64,000 nucleotides of DNA from contig NZ_LUAX01000008.1 in NCBI RefSeq assembly GCF_001695575.1, positions 248,001 to 312,000 on the forward strand, read 5' to 3'. The stretch is from Vibrio europaeus. Its GTDB lineage: Bacteria > Pseudomonadota > Gammaproteobacteria > Enterobacterales > Vibrionaceae. The notes under the pieces were generated by a model, which was not told the DNA's origin, did not search any database, and saw only the letters and a list, made by a program, of their open reading frames with translations. The position numbers and the translations under genes are program-made. Positions 49,539 to 58,080 of the stretch are shown in pieces. The number at the start of each line of letters is the position of its first letter. Position 1 is the first letter of the stretch.

Positions 49539-49566
49539 CCGGAGTGAATAGAATCATTCACTCCGG
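49539..49566. other. Perfect 11-bp hairpin
   Basis: CCGGAGTGAAT-AGAATC-ATTCACTCCGG. There is no T run on either side, so it is not a standard terminator. It lies in non-coding sequence between the small gene and the protease operon end. Confidence 0.6.
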
Positions 49567-49626
49567 GCAGTGGTTTCTTCCAGGCACGGTGAGTACCCGC
49601 GAGTATATAGGGAATAAGGCAGTATG

Positions 49627-49657
49627 AGCGTTGTGATGCGAAAGCCATCACAACGCT
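49627..49657 (-). terminator. Perfect 12-bp hairpin at the end of the protease operon
   Basis: AGCGTTGTGATG-CGAAAGC-CATCACAACGCT lies 13 bp past the stop of the C58 protease gene. No U tract follows; its place suggests a terminator or 3'-end stabiliser. Confidence 0.55.
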
Positions 49658-49670
49658 TCAGCACTTGACA

Positions 49671-50345
49671 CTAGTGGCTGCGAACAACAGGCTGAAATTC
49701 TGTGATTGTTAGCTGCTTCTTTTCTGCGTCAAGCCTCGACATGTTCGAGACTTGACAGGAACAGTCAACAGCTGCTCGCGAATACTGTTGCAAAGCGGCT
49801 TTCGTCATCCCAAGCGCTTCACCAATGTTGGGATCATAAAAGTCAATTTTCCCGCGTTTTCTTACATACATTGCAGTCGCATGCGAACCACTCGACACGT
49901 AGTAATAGTGGTCCTCTTTCAGGTTGGCGTATGCATTGCTAAATGGGTAACGACTCGTATCGATTCTTCCTGTTGGTTTACAGGTACCAGTTAGAGCAAG
50001 CGTCAGTTGGTCTTGCAGTCGATGCGAGCGTTCTATGTCCGCTTTTAGACTCGCAATGATTTTACGTTCTTTTTCCGGAGTAATGAATGCCTCGGTACGG
50101 GCGCTGTCTAGCGTGCCTACCCAGTTATTGCCCGCAACACGGTACTTGGTCCATTCAATGGCTAACCCTGCGCAAACACCAAACCAAAAAGCTGGGCTGA
50201 TCCCATTGGCTCCCATGGTACCCCATAAGAGAGAATGCTGGCCAAGGTAGTTGATTTGAGCTCGGCTTTTCTCCGCTGCTTTAACGAATTCTATCTTATA
50301 CAAATACAACGCCTTTTCTAGCATTGCTTTCTTGTTTTGGTTCAT
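49671..50345 (-). CDS. C58 (YopT-like) cysteine protease, possible secreted effector
   Basis: A 224-aa protein with the three blocks of the YopT/AvrPphB clan in order: Cys58 in FWFGVCAGLAIEWTKY, His155 in GSHATAMYV and Asp171 in IDFYDPNIGE. His-Asp spacing (16) equals that of YopT; Cys-His spacing (97) is shorter. Such proteases cut host proteins (YopT releases Rho GTPases from membranes) or self-process. No secretion signal is seen, as usual for T3SS/T6SS cargo. It is the second gene of an operon, 58 bp after the 397-aa gene, and ends before a hairpin. The substrate and secretion route are unknown. Confidence 0.78.
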   Translation of the reverse strand: MNQNKKAMLEKALYLYKIEFVKAAEKSRAQINYLGQHSLLWGTMGANGISPAFWFGVCAGLAIEWTKYRVAGNNWVGTLDSARTEAFITPEKERKIIASLKADIERSHRLQDQLTLALTGTCKPTGRIDTSRYPFSNAYANLKEDHYYYVSSGSHATAMYVRKRGKIDFYDPNIGEALGMTKAALQQYSRAAVDCSCQVSNMSRLDAEKKQLTITEFQPVVRSH

Positions 50346-50403
50346 ACCTTTACCGTCTTATCACAAGGCCAATTTAGCAACATTGGTCTCAACACTGATA
50401 GGG

Positions 50404-51597
50404 TTAATACTTACGAGTGTTATCACGTAAAGAGCGATATTGCGATTCTAGGAATGCATCGCTGCTCGATATCTTCACCCCATACGCCTCCGAGTATTCT
50501 CTGATGTAAGCGCCCGATTGCTTACTCAATTCATTAATATAATGAGTGCCCCGATCAAACGTATTTTGAGACACCAGCATCCCATTTTTGTCGAGTAGCT
50601 TGAGGAAGAGGTTTGGATGATTGACCAATCCAGAACCCATGACGATCGCCGCAATAACCGGCGTATAAATCACCGAGTTTTGAAACCACTGTGCAAACGA
50701 TTTATTGTCATTCAAGATGCTACTTTCTCCGGCATTTTGCTTTGACCATACCTCTTGGGCTTGCTTCAAGATCTTATTGACTTGATGAGACTGAACCACT
50801 TTATCAACCAGCCCAATTACTCGCTCTAATAAGCCCGACAGAACGCTCACTAAGACCCCCACGCCACTGCCTAAGGTCGAAGTTTCGGCGGCCATCTTAC
50901 CACCAGCAATACTGGCTTTAGCGACCCCTCCCGCGAGTCCAGCGAGTGAATGCCTGGCCAAAGCCTTCGAGATACAGGCAGGGTGCCCATTAAGCAATTC
51001 CACGCCAACACCTTTGTACATTTGCGTCATAAAATCTTTCGCCTTGTACGTTGCGGTTTTGACTCCTTCGTACATATCCGCTGCATTTTGTACATAGCTC
51101 CACCCTGAAACTGCCGTGGTAATGTTATCGGCGAATTCCGCAGCAAGCCAAACACCCAGCTCAGCCGCCCAAGTCGCGGTAACAAACCCAGGGTACTGCT
51201 TACGCAGCCTATCGATCATTCCACGAAAAAAATTAGCCAACTTATCTTTAATCTTATCGAGGAAGGCGGAGATTTTTTTGCCAACTCGACCAACAGCTTG
51301 AATTGCTTTCGACCCCGCCTTGGTCTTCCCGACGAGGCTGAGACAACCATTTTTAATGTCATCCAGCGGCGTCAAATTACCTATGTAGTTGCCCACTAAC
51401 CCTGAATCAAAGGACAAAGCCTGCTCGATCTCTGTATTTGCTAATGCAAATACGACGGAATGCCGAGCTTCGTCTAACAGTTTATCTTGAGGACCAAACG
51501 CATTATTTCGTGTATTGCCATACAAGAGATCTTTGACGTCTCTTTTTACTTCAAGAAACGCATCCACGACACTCTTCTTGATTTGGTGTCCACCCAT
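50404..51597 (-). CDS. Large amphipathic protein of unknown function, partner of the C58 protease
   Basis: A 397-aa protein with TAGGAG 4 bp before ATG 51597. The N-terminal 200 residues are helical and Lys-rich (GRVGKKISAFLDKIKDKLANFF). Residues about 215-275 are a Gly/Ala-rich, membrane-active-looking stretch (HSLAGLAGGVAKASIAGGKMAAE, GSGVGVLVSVLSGLLERVIGLV). A weaker hydrophobic segment (VIYTPVIAAIVMGSGLV) follows and the C-terminus is polar. No known family is recognised. It may be a pore-forming or translocation component, a chaperone, or an immunity partner for the protease. Confidence 0.7.
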   Translation of the reverse strand: MGGHQIKKSVVDAFLEVKRDVKDLLYGNTRNNAFGPQDKLLDEARHSVVFALANTEIEQALSFDSGLVGNYIGNLTPLDDIKNGCLSLVGKTKAGSKAIQAVGRVGKKISAFLDKIKDKLANFFRGMIDRLRKQYPGFVTATWAAELGVWLAAEFADNITTAVSGWSYVQNAADMYEGVKTATYKAKDFMTQMYKGVGVELLNGHPACISKALARHSLAGLAGGVAKASIAGGKMAAETSTLGSGVGVLVSVLSGLLERVIGLVDKVVQSHQVNKILKQAQEVWSKQNAGESSILNDNKSFAQWFQNSVIYTPVIAAIVMGSGLVNHPNLFLKLLDKNGMLVSQNTFDRGTHYINELSKQSGAYIREYSEAYGVKISSSDAFLESQYRSLRDNTRKY

Positions 51598-51985
51598 AAA
51601 AGCTCCTAGTAACTATCTCCTATCAACAGATAGGTTCCGATGAGGATTCGATGCCAAATAAAATTCTTCCCAGACAACCGCGATGTTTCGTCTGCGACGC
51701 AGTCGTAGGGTTTATGACAATTGCAAAGGTCGAGATAGAACACGTCTCTGATGATTGACACCATCAACCAACAAAACTATCAATGAGCAATATTTGAGTC
51801 ACTGAACGTGATTGTACCTTCACGTATGATTTCAAAAAGTGTCATTTCAGTCTTATGTCATCAGGATTTAGGCCAATGCAATTGCTTGCTTTCTCATGCA
51901 CTAACCCTGAACAAGTCACGCGGTTTGTACGCTATTTCGAGTCAATGAAACTTTGTATTCTGTTTGGCATATGGAGGAGAAAATC
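51598..51985. other. Divergent intergenic region
   Basis: This carries the upstream sequences of the leftward protease operon and of the rightward oxidoreductase gene, whose ribosome site GGAGGAG is at 51972-51978. No gene, clear sigma70 box pair or strong repeat was seen. Confidence 0.5.
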
Positions 51986-53020
51986 ATGAATACATCAAAC
52001 GTCAGATGGGGTATCGCTGGATTGGGCAATATTGCGCAGCGATTCGCGGTCGCCTTGACCCAACACTGTGACCATGGCGAGCTCTACGCCGTTGCGGCTC
52101 GTAGCATCGACCGAGCCGACACTTTTCGCACAACATTCGGCGCTGAGAAAGGCTACGGTTCTTACCAAGAATTGGCCGAAGATCCCGATGTCGATGCCAT
52201 CTATATTGCTACGGTACACCCCTACCATCGAGCGCTGACTGAGCTGTTTCTTCGCCATGGAAAGCATGTGTTGGTTGAGAAGCCCGCGTTTACCAACTTG
52301 GCAGACTGGCTGGCGATGAAAACACTCGCTCATGCGCAAGGGCTGTTACTGTTGGAAGCCATGAAAACCGTCACATTCCCTGCCTATCTTGAGCTTAAAC
52401 GCTACCTAAAGGAACACGCGCTCCAAGTGACTAAGATTGATGTCGCGTTTGGTAACCACCATAACTATGAGCCCGACCTATTTATCTTTAACTCTGCGCT
52501 TGCAGGCGGGGCAACTCTAGATGTTGGGGTTTACGGTCTTTGGTTGTATTTTGATCTCTGCGATTGTTTGGGAGTTGAACCAGCCGAGCCACTCTTCACT
52601 GCCGTCGCAGAGCTCAATGAATGTCAGGTCGATACGCGATCTCAATTTCAACTTCAAGGTGCTATTCAAGGAACGATCCACACATCGATCGTTGAAGACC
52701 TCCCTCGTTCAGCCACCTTATGTGGTGACGACTTTACCGTGGTTATTGCCGAAAAGTGGTGGAATCCAACCCATATTGAGATCCACCGACTCGGTAAGGT
52801 AACGTCACTGTTCTCTCCACCAGAGGGCAATGGGTTTGAGTTTGAAATCGATCACTTCTCTGAGTTAGTCTTACAATCAAAACTAGACTCTGAACTTATC
52901 CCGCAGCGTATAACAGAGCAGGTCTTGACCACCGTAGAACGAGCACTAACCCACGCAGGTTTTGCCCATCTAACGCGATGCAATGAGCAAGAAAACAAGC
53001 ATGAAAAACCTCAAACGTAA
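51986..53020 (+). CDS. Gfo/Idh/MocA-family oxidoreductase
   Basis: A 344-aa NAD(P)-dependent dehydrogenase. Rossmann motif WGIAGLGNIAQRF at the N-terminus, EKP catalytic/structural motif (HVLVEKPAFTN) and GGATLDVGVYGL in the C-terminal domain match the dihydrodiol/xylose dehydrogenase branch. ATG 51986 has GGAGGAG 8 bp upstream; an earlier in-frame start at 51953 has none. It overlaps the next regulator gene by 38 bp, so the two probably act in one sugar-related pathway. Confidence 0.88.
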   Translation: MNTSNVRWGIAGLGNIAQRFAVALTQHCDHGELYAVAARSIDRADTFRTTFGAEKGYGSYQELAEDPDVDAIYIATVHPYHRALTELFLRHGKHVLVEKPAFTNLADWLAMKTLAHAQGLLLLEAMKTVTFPAYLELKRYLKEHALQVTKIDVAFGNHHNYEPDLFIFNSALAGGATLDVGVYGLWLYFDLCDCLGVEPAEPLFTAVAELNECQVDTRSQFQLQGAIQGTIHTSIVEDLPRSATLCGDDFTVVIAEKWWNPTHIEIHRLGKVTSLFSPPEGNGFEFEIDHFSELVLQSKLDSELIPQRITEQVLTTVERALTHAGFAHLTRCNEQENKHEKPQT

Positions 53021-54491
53021 ACTCGAGTTATACGAGCAATTGTTTCGAACTTTCGGCCCAGGAGAGTCGCTCTGTCAGATCTCACAACTGGCTTCTTTGT
53101 GGCAAGTGAGTGATCGCTACGTCTTCACTTTACTCAAATCGTTCGAGGCGTCGAACTGGATCTCGTGGCAAGCAAGCTCTGGTCGCCATAAAAAGGCGGC
53201 GTTAACCTGCCTAATCGAACCCATCGAAGCATGCCATCAACTTGCCCAGCCTCTAGCAGAGCTGGGCCAAATTGAAACATTATTTAATACTCTTAGCTTT
53301 GGGGGTCGACAAGCTGGACATGAGCTTCAGGTATTCCTGAATGAAACTCATCGCCGTCTTAAACGCGTGGTCTTGATCCCCTTTCACCGTCGCATAGAGC
53401 CCTTACATCCTCACCGAGTCTTACGTCGAACAGAGCGTTTCTTAGTGACCCAAATCTACCAACGCCTTACACGCGTCGTTGATGGTGAGCTTATTGGGGA
53501 TTTAGCCTTTCACTGGCAAGCAAATACAAGTGGGACACAATGGTATTTTCAACTGCGACACGAGGTACAATTTCATGATGGTCGAAACCTCTCAGCCAGT
53601 GATGTAGTTCGCTGTCTTGAGGCGCTTGTGAACAGTGACGCTTGGTCTAGCAGCTATCAGCACATTGCGTCGATCAGTGCCCCCACAGACAGCACCGTTC
53701 AGATCACATTAAACCAAGCGGATTGGCACTTACCCCGGCTATTAGCCCGTGCGGAAGCCTCCGTGTTTAGAGTCTATTCTTCCGGCGCGTTCACTGGCTC
53801 TGGGGCATTCTCCCTTGATGTATTTTCATCCAATATGCTTCGATTGCGCCGAAACACCTCATACACCTATCAGGTATCAATTTTAGATCGTATAGAGCTT
53901 TGGTTTTACCCGGAATGGGCACCCCAAAAGGCCTGTGCGCATAACCAGATACGCATGCAACTGCCCGAAACAACCATCAAACATGCGCTGCCTGACTGCG
54001 CTACGTTCATGCTTATCCAATCAGGGGCTCAAACTACAACCGACCCGCATTTGGTGGTGGAAGACACCACCGAATCGAAGCAATTAGGCCAGCAGATTGC
54101 AGCCCCTAACGATCCTATCATCACGATACCTTATGGACACTATCGAGCGACGCCTTGTTCAACGGTGTGCAGTATTATTGAAGAAAATGATCCGTACAGT
54201 GCCTGGCTCATTTTCTTAATGCGATACCCTTTCCGTTGTTCAATGATGTCGACCGAGACACTATCGCAACTCCATCATCACCTCCGGGCCATACGCCAAG
54301 AGTCGGATTTTTCACGCTCACAAGTTTTGCTATCGCGCTTGATTGACGGGTTATGTGAACAAGGTGTGATCACAATCCTCAAACAAGAGCCTTTTGTACT
54401 TGAACTGTCTGAACGCTTACAAGGCTGCCAAATTAATGGATACGGTTGGTGCGAGCTCAATACCCTTTGGCCAAAGGACATTCGAGGGTAG
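52983..54491 (+). CDS. SgrR-like transcriptional regulator
   Basis: A 502-aa protein with the SgrR plan. The N-terminal winged HTH (LYEQLFRTFGPGESLCQISQLASLWQVSDRYVFTLLKSFEASNWISWQASSGRHKKA) is followed by a periplasmic-binding-protein type (SBP_bac_5) domain with LADLAFHWQ-like and FHDGRNLSASDVVRCLEAL motifs. SgrR senses sugar-phosphate stress in enterics; here the signal may be the substrate of the overlapping oxidoreductase. No sgrS-type RNA was recognised beside it. Confidence 0.85.
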   Translation: MSKKTSMKNLKRKLELYEQLFRTFGPGESLCQISQLASLWQVSDRYVFTLLKSFEASNWISWQASSGRHKKAALTCLIEPIEACHQLAQPLAELGQIETLFNTLSFGGRQAGHELQVFLNETHRRLKRVVLIPFHRRIEPLHPHRVLRRTERFLVTQIYQRLTRVVDGELIGDLAFHWQANTSGTQWYFQLRHEVQFHDGRNLSASDVVRCLEALVNSDAWSSSYQHIASISAPTDSTVQITLNQADWHLPRLLARAEASVFRVYSSGAFTGSGAFSLDVFSSNMLRLRRNTSYTYQVSILDRIELWFYPEWAPQKACAHNQIRMQLPETTIKHALPDCATFMLIQSGAQTTTDPHLVVEDTTESKQLGQQIAAPNDPIITIPYGHYRATPCSTVCSIIEENDPYSAWLIFLMRYPFRCSMMSTETLSQLHHHLRAIRQESDFSRSQVLLSRLIDGLCEQGVITILKQEPFVLELSERLQGCQINGYGWCELNTLWPKDIRG

Positions 54492-54634
54492 AGCCCGCTT
54501 CTCATGATGCACTAAGTACTTATCAACACTCCGACCTTTGCAAAGCAACAAACATTAATATTCATTAATACAGTGACACCTCAGCGGCTTACCTGTGAGA
54601 TAGCGTACACGTTTATCTGAACTGGAGAAGCCAA

Positions 54635-55759
54635 ATGCTCGTGCCCAGCGATAGAATCCAACAACTACTGGACAACGCAGGTGTCAATATCGATGGCCCC
54701 AACGAGTGGGACATCAAACTCAATGACAAAACGTTACTTCACTCGCTAAAATCATTGAATTCACTCACTTTAGGCGAAGCATTTGTTCACAACCAGTGGG
54801 ATTGCGATGCCCTTGATGAGCTCACTTGCCGGATCGCCAAAAGCGAACTTTATCCCTACCTTTACGCCCACTCATCACCGCTCTGGCGAAAGTTGACATC
54901 GCTGTTGGCAAAGCGACAGAGTGTCAAACGCAGTCAACAAGATATCCAGTTTCATTACGACTTAGCCGATCCCTTTTATAAACAATTGCTCGACCCCTTG
55001 ATGATCTACTCATGCGCCTATTGGCAAGACGCCACCACACTACAAGACGCCCAAGTGAAGAAACTGGACCTGATTTGCCGCAAACTGGATTTAAAACCAA
55101 ACATGACGGTGTTGGATATTGGATGCGGTTGGGGCGGATTATTGCGTTACGCTACGGAACACTACGGGGTAACGGGACTCGGCGTGACCTTGTCTCAAGC
55201 TCAATATCAATGGGCGCGAAAAAACCTTAACCACCTGCCCATTGATTTCGTCCTATCCGACTACCGTGATATTCCTGGGATCCAACAGTTCGACCGTGTC
55301 GTCTCAGTAGGGATGCTCGAGCACGTAGGACCGGCTAATTACTTTCACTACTTCAATATCATTAAAGAACGTCTCAGAGAGGACGGTCTTGCTCTGATAC
55401 ATACCATTGGCAACAACCAAACTGGTGATACGGATCCTTGGATACATAAGTACATTTTTCCTAACGGTTACATCCCTGCACTCTCGCAGTTAGCGGTGGC
55501 CTTTGAGCAAAGTGGTTTGGTCCTTGAAGACCTGCACAACATCGGGCCACACTATGATCCGACGCTCATCGCTTGGTGGCAGCAGATTGAGTCGTATTGG
55601 CCCCAAGAAGCCTCCGCACAAGAACGTCAGCAGAAACGGATTTGGCAGTTTTATCTCCTTACCTGTGCGGGGTTGTTCCGCGCTCGTGCCCTCCAAGTTT
55701 GGCAATGTTTTTTTACCCACTCGGGACATCCTCAACCTAGCACCACGCGTTCAACATAA
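54635..55759 (+). CDS. cfa: Cyclopropane-fatty-acyl-phospholipid synthase
   Basis: A 374-aa methyltransferase that adds a methylene from S-adenosylmethionine to unsaturated phospholipid acyl chains. N-terminal lipid-binding part (about 1-100), QFHYDLADPFYKQLLDPLMIYSCAYW, SAM motif VLDIGCGWGGLLRYA, VSVGMLEHVG and HKYIFPNGYIPAL are all family marks. Length is near the usual 380. TGGAGAAG precedes the ATG. It stands alone. Confidence 0.95.
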   Translation: MLVPSDRIQQLLDNAGVNIDGPNEWDIKLNDKTLLHSLKSLNSLTLGEAFVHNQWDCDALDELTCRIAKSELYPYLYAHSSPLWRKLTSLLAKRQSVKRSQQDIQFHYDLADPFYKQLLDPLMIYSCAYWQDATTLQDAQVKKLDLICRKLDLKPNMTVLDIGCGWGGLLRYATEHYGVTGLGVTLSQAQYQWARKNLNHLPIDFVLSDYRDIPGIQQFDRVVSVGMLEHVGPANYFHYFNIIKERLREDGLALIHTIGNNQTGDTDPWIHKYIFPNGYIPALSQLAVAFEQSGLVLEDLHNIGPHYDPTLIAWWQQIESYWPQEASAQERQQKRIWQFYLLTCAGLFRARALQVWQCFFTHSGHPQPSTTRST

Positions 55760-55979
55760 GGGTTCACTCACACAAACGGCAGCGAATTTGAGCTGGCGAG
55801 CTTGACTTTGAAGCTTACACGACAGACTGCATTGATCCCCGGCTCGAGCACGATCGGTATGAATGCCGCAAGCGACACCAGGCTTATCTGGGCGATTTGG
55901 TCTGATGCACCACGCTATTTCTGAGCGCAATTGCGCGTGTAAACCCACCAACATCCTACAACCGAAAAAGAGAAATGAA

Positions 55980-56363
55980 ATGAAGACAATCATCCAGACC
56001 GAACTCGCTCCCACAGCGATCGGCCCATACTCTCAAGGCATGGCATTTGAAAATCTTATCTTTACGTCTGGTCAACTGCCGCTTGAGGCGACAACGATGG
56101 CATTAGTTGAAGGTGGAATTAAAGCGCAAGCTCGAATGTCATTGGAAAACCTGAAAACCGTCTTAGAGCAAGGTGGGGGCTCACTAGACACCGTGATCAA
56201 GACCACTTGCTTCCTCTCTAGCATGGAGAACTTTGTTGCGTTTAATGAAGTGTACTCGGAAATATTTGGCACCGAGAACGCACCAGCACGCTCTTGTATT
56301 GAAACGTCTGGTCTACCAAAGGAGGCGTTAGTCGAAGTCGAAGCGATCGCTTACATCGAGTAA
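55980..56363 (+). CDS. ridA: RidA-family enamine/imine deaminase
   Basis: A 127-aa trimeric RidA/YjgF/Rid protein that hydrolyses reactive 2-aminoacrylate. IGPYSQGM, IFTSGQLPL and ARSCIETSGLP (with the conserved Arg and Cys/Glu) are present. ATG 55980 gives the normal N-terminus; a longer frame from 55863 is unlike the family. The 220 bp before it hold no clear gene. Confidence 0.92.
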   Translation: MKTIIQTELAPTAIGPYSQGMAFENLIFTSGQLPLEATTMALVEGGIKAQARMSLENLKTVLEQGGGSLDTVIKTTCFLSSMENFVAFNEVYSEIFGTENAPARSCIETSGLPKEALVEVEAIAYIE

Positions 56364-56387
56364 TCACGTCGCCGCGCTCCAGCGTGG

Positions 56388-56431
56388 CCTCTGGCCAATG
56401 ACCTTTGATATCCAGTTTCATTGGCCAGAGG
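56388..56431. other. 13-bp perfect inverted repeat after ridA
   Basis: CCTCTGGCCAATG and CATTGGCCAGAGG are separated by 18 bp, 24 bp past the ridA stop. No T run follows. It may be a terminator of low classical quality or a regulatory structure. Confidence 0.6.
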
Positions 56432-56547
56432 TATGATCTCGCTGGCTCACTGATTTGACTTAAAGGCTGTCATTGAAGGGAAATGTGGCGAGGCATGACG
56501 TCCGTTGCCAACGTTCAGGTACTTCAAACAGGCCCCCCTGATTGCTA

Positions 56548-57228
56548 TCAATCATACGCGTCAATAAACGCTTGAAGGGCTCGCAGATCGGTCACTTCCA
56601 ACCCTCTAGGCCCTTTTTGGATAAAACCTTTGTCGAGTAGATCATTGACCGCTCTTCGATACACTCGGCTCGATGTACCAAAACGTTCTGCTTCTTGATT
56701 CACTTTATCGAACCCCCCTAACCCGGTGTTGGTTTGAGTTTGCACCAACAAGTCGTACGCAATATTGTAGGTAATCGAGTGTAAAAGGCGGTGGGTATAA
56801 ATGCCCATAGAATCTTGGTAATCTTCGGCCAAAGCGGACGCAAAAAAGAACATCATCTCTGGTTTCTTATGCAACGCCTCGGCAAGGTTTTGGATGCAAA
56901 TGACATCAACCTGCATGTGTTCATCCGCCACCACGTTCCATTGACAAGCGGTTTGGGTGAAAAACTCCATCTCCCCAAAAATATGATAGTCACAACGCAC
57001 TTCCCCCAACTGAAAGCGTCGCCCATTCGCCGCCGAAATACTCATTGACACTCGCCCTGCGGGGACCACATAGAGGTGCTGCAGTTGCTCCCCTTGCTTC
57101 AGGATCTCATCATTGATATCAAAATACCGAGAGCTGACTTGGTGTTGATAGATGAGATCTTTAAACTCGGAACGCTTTTGTCTTAGATAGTCCTTAAAAC
57201 GTCCGCTTGGGTACGGGGCGATTTTCAT
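56548..57228 (-). CDS. Crp/Fnr-family regulator, YeiL-like
   Basis: A 226-aa protein: a cyclic-nucleotide-binding-like domain (EILKQGEQLQHLYVVPAGRVSMSISA ... GEMEFF) and a C-terminal helix-turn-helix (AERFGTSSRVYRRAVNDLLDKGFI). The layout resembles E. coli YeiL, linked to nutrient starvation and neighbouring nucleoside genes. It lies just beyond the udp-pnuC terminator, so it may regulate that operon. The ligand is unknown. Confidence 0.82.
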   Translation of the reverse strand: MKIAPYPSGRFKDYLRQKRSEFKDLIYQHQVSSRYFDINDEILKQGEQLQHLYVVPAGRVSMSISAANGRRFQLGEVRCDYHIFGEMEFFTQTACQWNVVADEHMQVDVICIQNLAEALHKKPEMMFFFASALAEDYQDSMGIYTHRLLHSITYNIAYDLLVQTQTNTGLGGFDKVNQEAERFGTSSRVYRRAVNDLLDKGFIQKGPRGLEVTDLRALQAFIDAYD

Positions 57229-57295
57229 AGTAACGGTCTCTGAATGCTTGGCCTGCTGTCGAAGTTACTCACGATTGTAGCGGATTGAGCTCAAT

Positions 57296-57325
57296 AAAAA
57301 AGCGATGGTCTTCCATCGCTTTTTT
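57296..57325. terminator. Rho-independent terminator, udp-pnuC operon
   Basis: AAAAAAGCGATGG-TCTT-CCATCGCTTTTTT, 13-bp perfect arms with A and T tracts, works in both directions. It lies 18 bp past the udp stop. Confidence 0.9.
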
Positions 57326-57343
57326 ACAAGGTGATTCTCACTG

Positions 57344-58072
57344 TTATTGAGTCATTAAGGCTTCTAACGCAGCGAATGAGGCAAGTCGTTCGCCGCTCAT
57401 CATGACGTCCGCCTCATCAACATATTGCCCAACCCCCTCTTTTACATCTTGTTCGTACAAAACAACATTATTGAGGATAGACGCAACGTGAAGCCCTCTT
57501 AAGCGTCCGACTGTAAACAGCGCAGATGTCTCCATGTCTGCTCCCAATACGCCTTTGCTGTTCCAGTATCGACAAATCGCCTGCTCATCATCAGTATAGA
57601 AACTATCGTGAGAACGCACCGCGCCCATATGATATGGAATGGGATGCTGCTGTAAGAATTGTTCGAGCTCTTTAAGCAGAGAGAAACTAGCGTAAGCTGG
57701 AAACGACGGTTTCACGTAAGCGGCAGATCCGCCCTCATCTCGAACCGCCGCTTCCGCGACAATCAATTCACCAAGCCCAATGTGCGTTTGCATCGCACCT
57801 GCAGAGCCAACTCTTACGATATGAGTTACCCCACAAAGCTTTAGCTCTTCGATCGCAATGATCATTGAGGGAGCACCGATGCCTGTACTACAGACGGAAA
57901 CCGCTCGATCTTTATACGTTCCCGTGAAAACGCGATACTCTCGATTGTCGGAGACGAGCTCGGCATCAGTGAGCAAACGCGCAATGCGATTGGCTCTATC
58001 AGGCTCGCCACAAACAATAACCAGAGGCGCAATTTGCGTTTCATCTACGCCAATATGAGGTTGCTTTACCAT
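57344..58072 (-). CDS. udp: Uridine phosphorylase-family nucleoside phosphorylase
   Basis: A 242-aa phosphorylase of the PNP/UDP family. VVCGEPDRANRIA (phosphate loop), CSTGIGAPSMIIAIEEL, IVRVGSAGAMQ and GADMETSALFTVGRL (ribose site) are seen. It cleaves a nucleoside with phosphate to base plus ribose-1-phosphate. It is 8 bp from pnuC, so salvage of nicotinamide riboside or another imported nucleoside is likely; uridine specificity is not proven. Confidence 0.88.
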   Translation of the reverse strand: MVKQPHIGVDETQIAPLVIVCGEPDRANRIARLLTDAELVSDNREYRVFTGTYKDRAVSVCSTGIGAPSMIIAIEELKLCGVTHIVRVGSAGAMQTHIGLGELIVAEAAVRDEGGSAAYVKPSFPAYASFSLLKELEQFLQQHPIPYHMGAVRSHDSFYTDDEQAICRYWNSKGVLGADMETSALFTVGRLRGLHVASILNNVVLYEQDVKEGVGQYVDEADVMMSGERLASFAALEALMTQ

Positions 58073-58080
58073 CTTAACTC

